Positions 61,890 to 64,000 of a stretch of DNA of 64,000 nucleotides are shown in pieces. The DNA is from Cinclus cinclus (taxonomy: Eukaryota; Chordata; Aves; Passeriformes; Cinclidae): positions 97,285,619 to 97,349,618 of the forward strand of contig NC_085047.1 in the NCBI RefSeq assembly GCF_963662255.1. The letters run 5' to 3'. The stretch's first letter is position 1. Each line of letters opens with the position of its first letter. The notes under the pieces were generated by a model. The model did no database searches. It was not told where the DNA came from and worked only from the letters and a program-made list of their open reading frames with translations. Both the position numbers and the translations under genes were made by a program.

Positions 61890-64000
61890 GTATAAACATT
61901 TGAACTTTCAAAATGGCCTCAAATAAAAATAGTAGTATAAGATAATGCTAAACTTTGATTGCTTTTGGAGTACATCCAATACTCAATATGCTTAATAGAT
62001 CTGTATATACTAAGAGGAAAATTCAGAACTTTCCTTCCTTGGAATCTCTTTTACTTATGACATATTTTCATATTTCTTTTGATACTGTCTACTGACCTGG
62101 TTTTCCATGCATGTCTTAATCATTTTAATTGATCTCCTCATTGCCCAAAGCATAGTATTGCAATTATACAATCTGTTTTTCAATTTGTATGAAAAATAAT
62201 TCCTTAACTCCTCAGGAAGTTATTGAACAGCATATACAGAAACCTAATCACAAAGTTGTTTTACATCTTTAATCCTTTGAATGTAAAGCATGCTCTTCCT
62301 TACATCAGAAAAGAAATTTGATAATTCTGGAATCAAGACTTTATCAGCTGCTAACATTCATTTGGGAGCCCTGTAAAGAACTTTGGTATAACAACACAAA
62401 AAACAGTGCCACATGGACATCGCAGAGAATACAGTGAGACTTCTCAGAGAGTTCTAAGGCTACATCTTAAAATCTCTGTGAATTAAATCTCAGGACTATT
62501 TTCTGTTATAACAGTCTTGCAGCAGACTGACCTGATGGAAATTATAATACATTGGGGCATCTGATTGTGACAGACTATTGATTTTCATTGTATGTGGGTG
62601 CCTTTTGATCTTTTTTTGATCAGAGCTTTAGGTACTCTGTGTGAGTTAAATGTTAACACAAGTTGGTGTCTTTGCAATAGCTTTGTTTTCTTGGTTTTGC
62701 TTAGTATGGTAATGTACTCAGAAATCATCCAATTGCAAACTACTGAGATAAGGTGAAAGATATGAACTGACTAATATGGAAAAACTGCACAAGTGAAGAC
62801 TGAAAGAGAAGAACATTACTAATTACAGTATTGGTAGGTTCAATATAGGCACATTCTTAATACTGATAAAAATCTTGAAGAAGATTAGGAGGCCAGGTCA
62901 AAACTGGCCATTTATCGCAGCAGCCCATGTTAAATTATCACCAGCTCAGTTGGTATTATCAAGAAATATTATTCAAAGATAATCTCATTTTCTTATGACC
63001 TAGGACTTAAAAGACTTATTTTTCTTTTCTTATGTTTTCTATTAAAAATATTAACCATTCCAAATTATTCCTGCTTTCTGTCTGGAACTGATATTGTACA
63101 GTTTCTGTCTGTGCTCATGTCTCAATACTCAGAGGCTAGCAGTGTTAAAAATGTAAATGTACATTTTAATAAGCCAGAAATCCTTAAAAAAGGCAACACA
63201 GAACAAGTTAATAATATTTCCAAATACAATTTGTCAATAGTTCCTGTTTTCTTTCTGAGATGAAAAAAACCTACTGGAATATCCAAACTACTGAGGCAGC
63301 TGAGACACAGGGATGCCACTTATCCCATCTTCAGATCTGTATGGAGCTTGAGGAGGAAAGTGTGAATACTTCCTTGCTCCACTTGAGTGAATTCAGCCAT
63401 TTCTATTCAAATTCCATGTTAATCTCTGATCTTTAACTACTGCCACTGAGAAGTGTGAAATCAGAGTCTAGGTCAAGTGTGGGAAAGTGCTCATCCCCCT
63501 GGATGCCTGAGGCTTTCAGTGATAATACTTTAAAATTATATTCTTTTCCTCCTGACTGTTTTAGGTCTGTTTTTAATGACAGCAGTTTAAGATAAATCAT
63601 TTTTATTTTAGTCACAGCTCAAGTCCAGGTTGAGCTTCAAAAGCAGAGCCATGCCCGTCAAGAGGCAAGAAACTGTGAAATATAATTAGAATTACTGGTA
63701 GCCTGTACTCAAAAAAGACTTAAACCAGAATTATGTAATTATTTTTCTTTAAAAGAGCTTGTTGGCTGGATTTAACTTGTTATGAAATCCAAGAATAGAC
63801 ACATTCTATTAAATAGTAGTACAGAATTTGGCAAAAGAATTTCACTGACCTTAACTCTGCCTTGTTCTGGGTCTCTGTGCCTAGGGAGACTAGGGTTTTC
63901 TTGCATTTCTTTCTCTTCATACAACTAGGTCTTCAAGATCAGAAGCTCCTTTAGACATTTTCTATACACTCATGGCAAAAACCTCTAACTCTAGTCTCCA

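Larger units (their letters stand above)
53264..64000. other. Unique AT-rich non-coding sequence
   Basis: More than 10 kb with no gene and no recognised CR1 or LTR. Contains the simple repeats at 54781-54810, 59126-59176, 61186-61224 and 61865-61889. Open frames are all short (93 codons or fewer) and not protein-like. A stretch at 59838 resembles one end of a hAT transposon but has no partner end (rejected). Confidence 0.6.

Overview
This window is vertebrate nuclear DNA, almost certainly from a bird. It is AT-rich, has no bacterial-style gene packing, and no long open frame with recognisable cellular homology. The bird call rests on the repeats: several CR1 LINE copies with typical avian 3' ends, and LTRs of an endogenous-retrovirus family that is common in bird genomes (recognised from memory of the family, not by database search). 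I found no convincing protein-coding gene, tRNA, rRNA or CRISPR. The window reads as an intergenic desert or part of a very large intron.

Layout. 1-2012: unique sequence, ending in an AT-rich block that has kept unusually many CpGs (about 1520-1985). 2013-4500: a plus-strand CR1 carrying a decayed endonuclease/reverse-transcriptase ORF2 and a GATA microsatellite. 4501-14630: mostly unique, with an old minus-strand CR1 piece near 8740-9220. 14631-15640: an ancient minus-strand CR1 whose 3' part and outside flank occur twice, about 570 bp apart. 15770-16610: a degraded plus-strand ERV LTR. 17729-19243: two minus-strand CR1s head to tail; the first is split by about 280 bp of unassigned sequence.

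19244-36599: long unique sequence holding a few exon-like or enhancer-like patches and simple repeats. 36600-36790: a small isolated CpG island, followed by a plus-strand solo LTR (36956-37416) and a minus-strand CR1 (38011-38462). 40480-40920: a compact block with CCAAT, TATA and AATAAA signals that may be an unassigned LTR. 47596-48074 and 52493-53063: two minus-strand solo LTRs of the same family as the 36956 copy. A CR1 lies at 51959-52389 and a short 14-bp-period repeat at 53144-53185. 53264-64000: unique AT-rich sequence with microsatellites.

The elements do not form a pathway. The window records repeated CR1 and ERV insertion into gene-poor sequence, with a few candidate regulatory blocks left between them. 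All family and boundary calls are by eye and approximate to about 10-30 bp unless a terminal motif is described.
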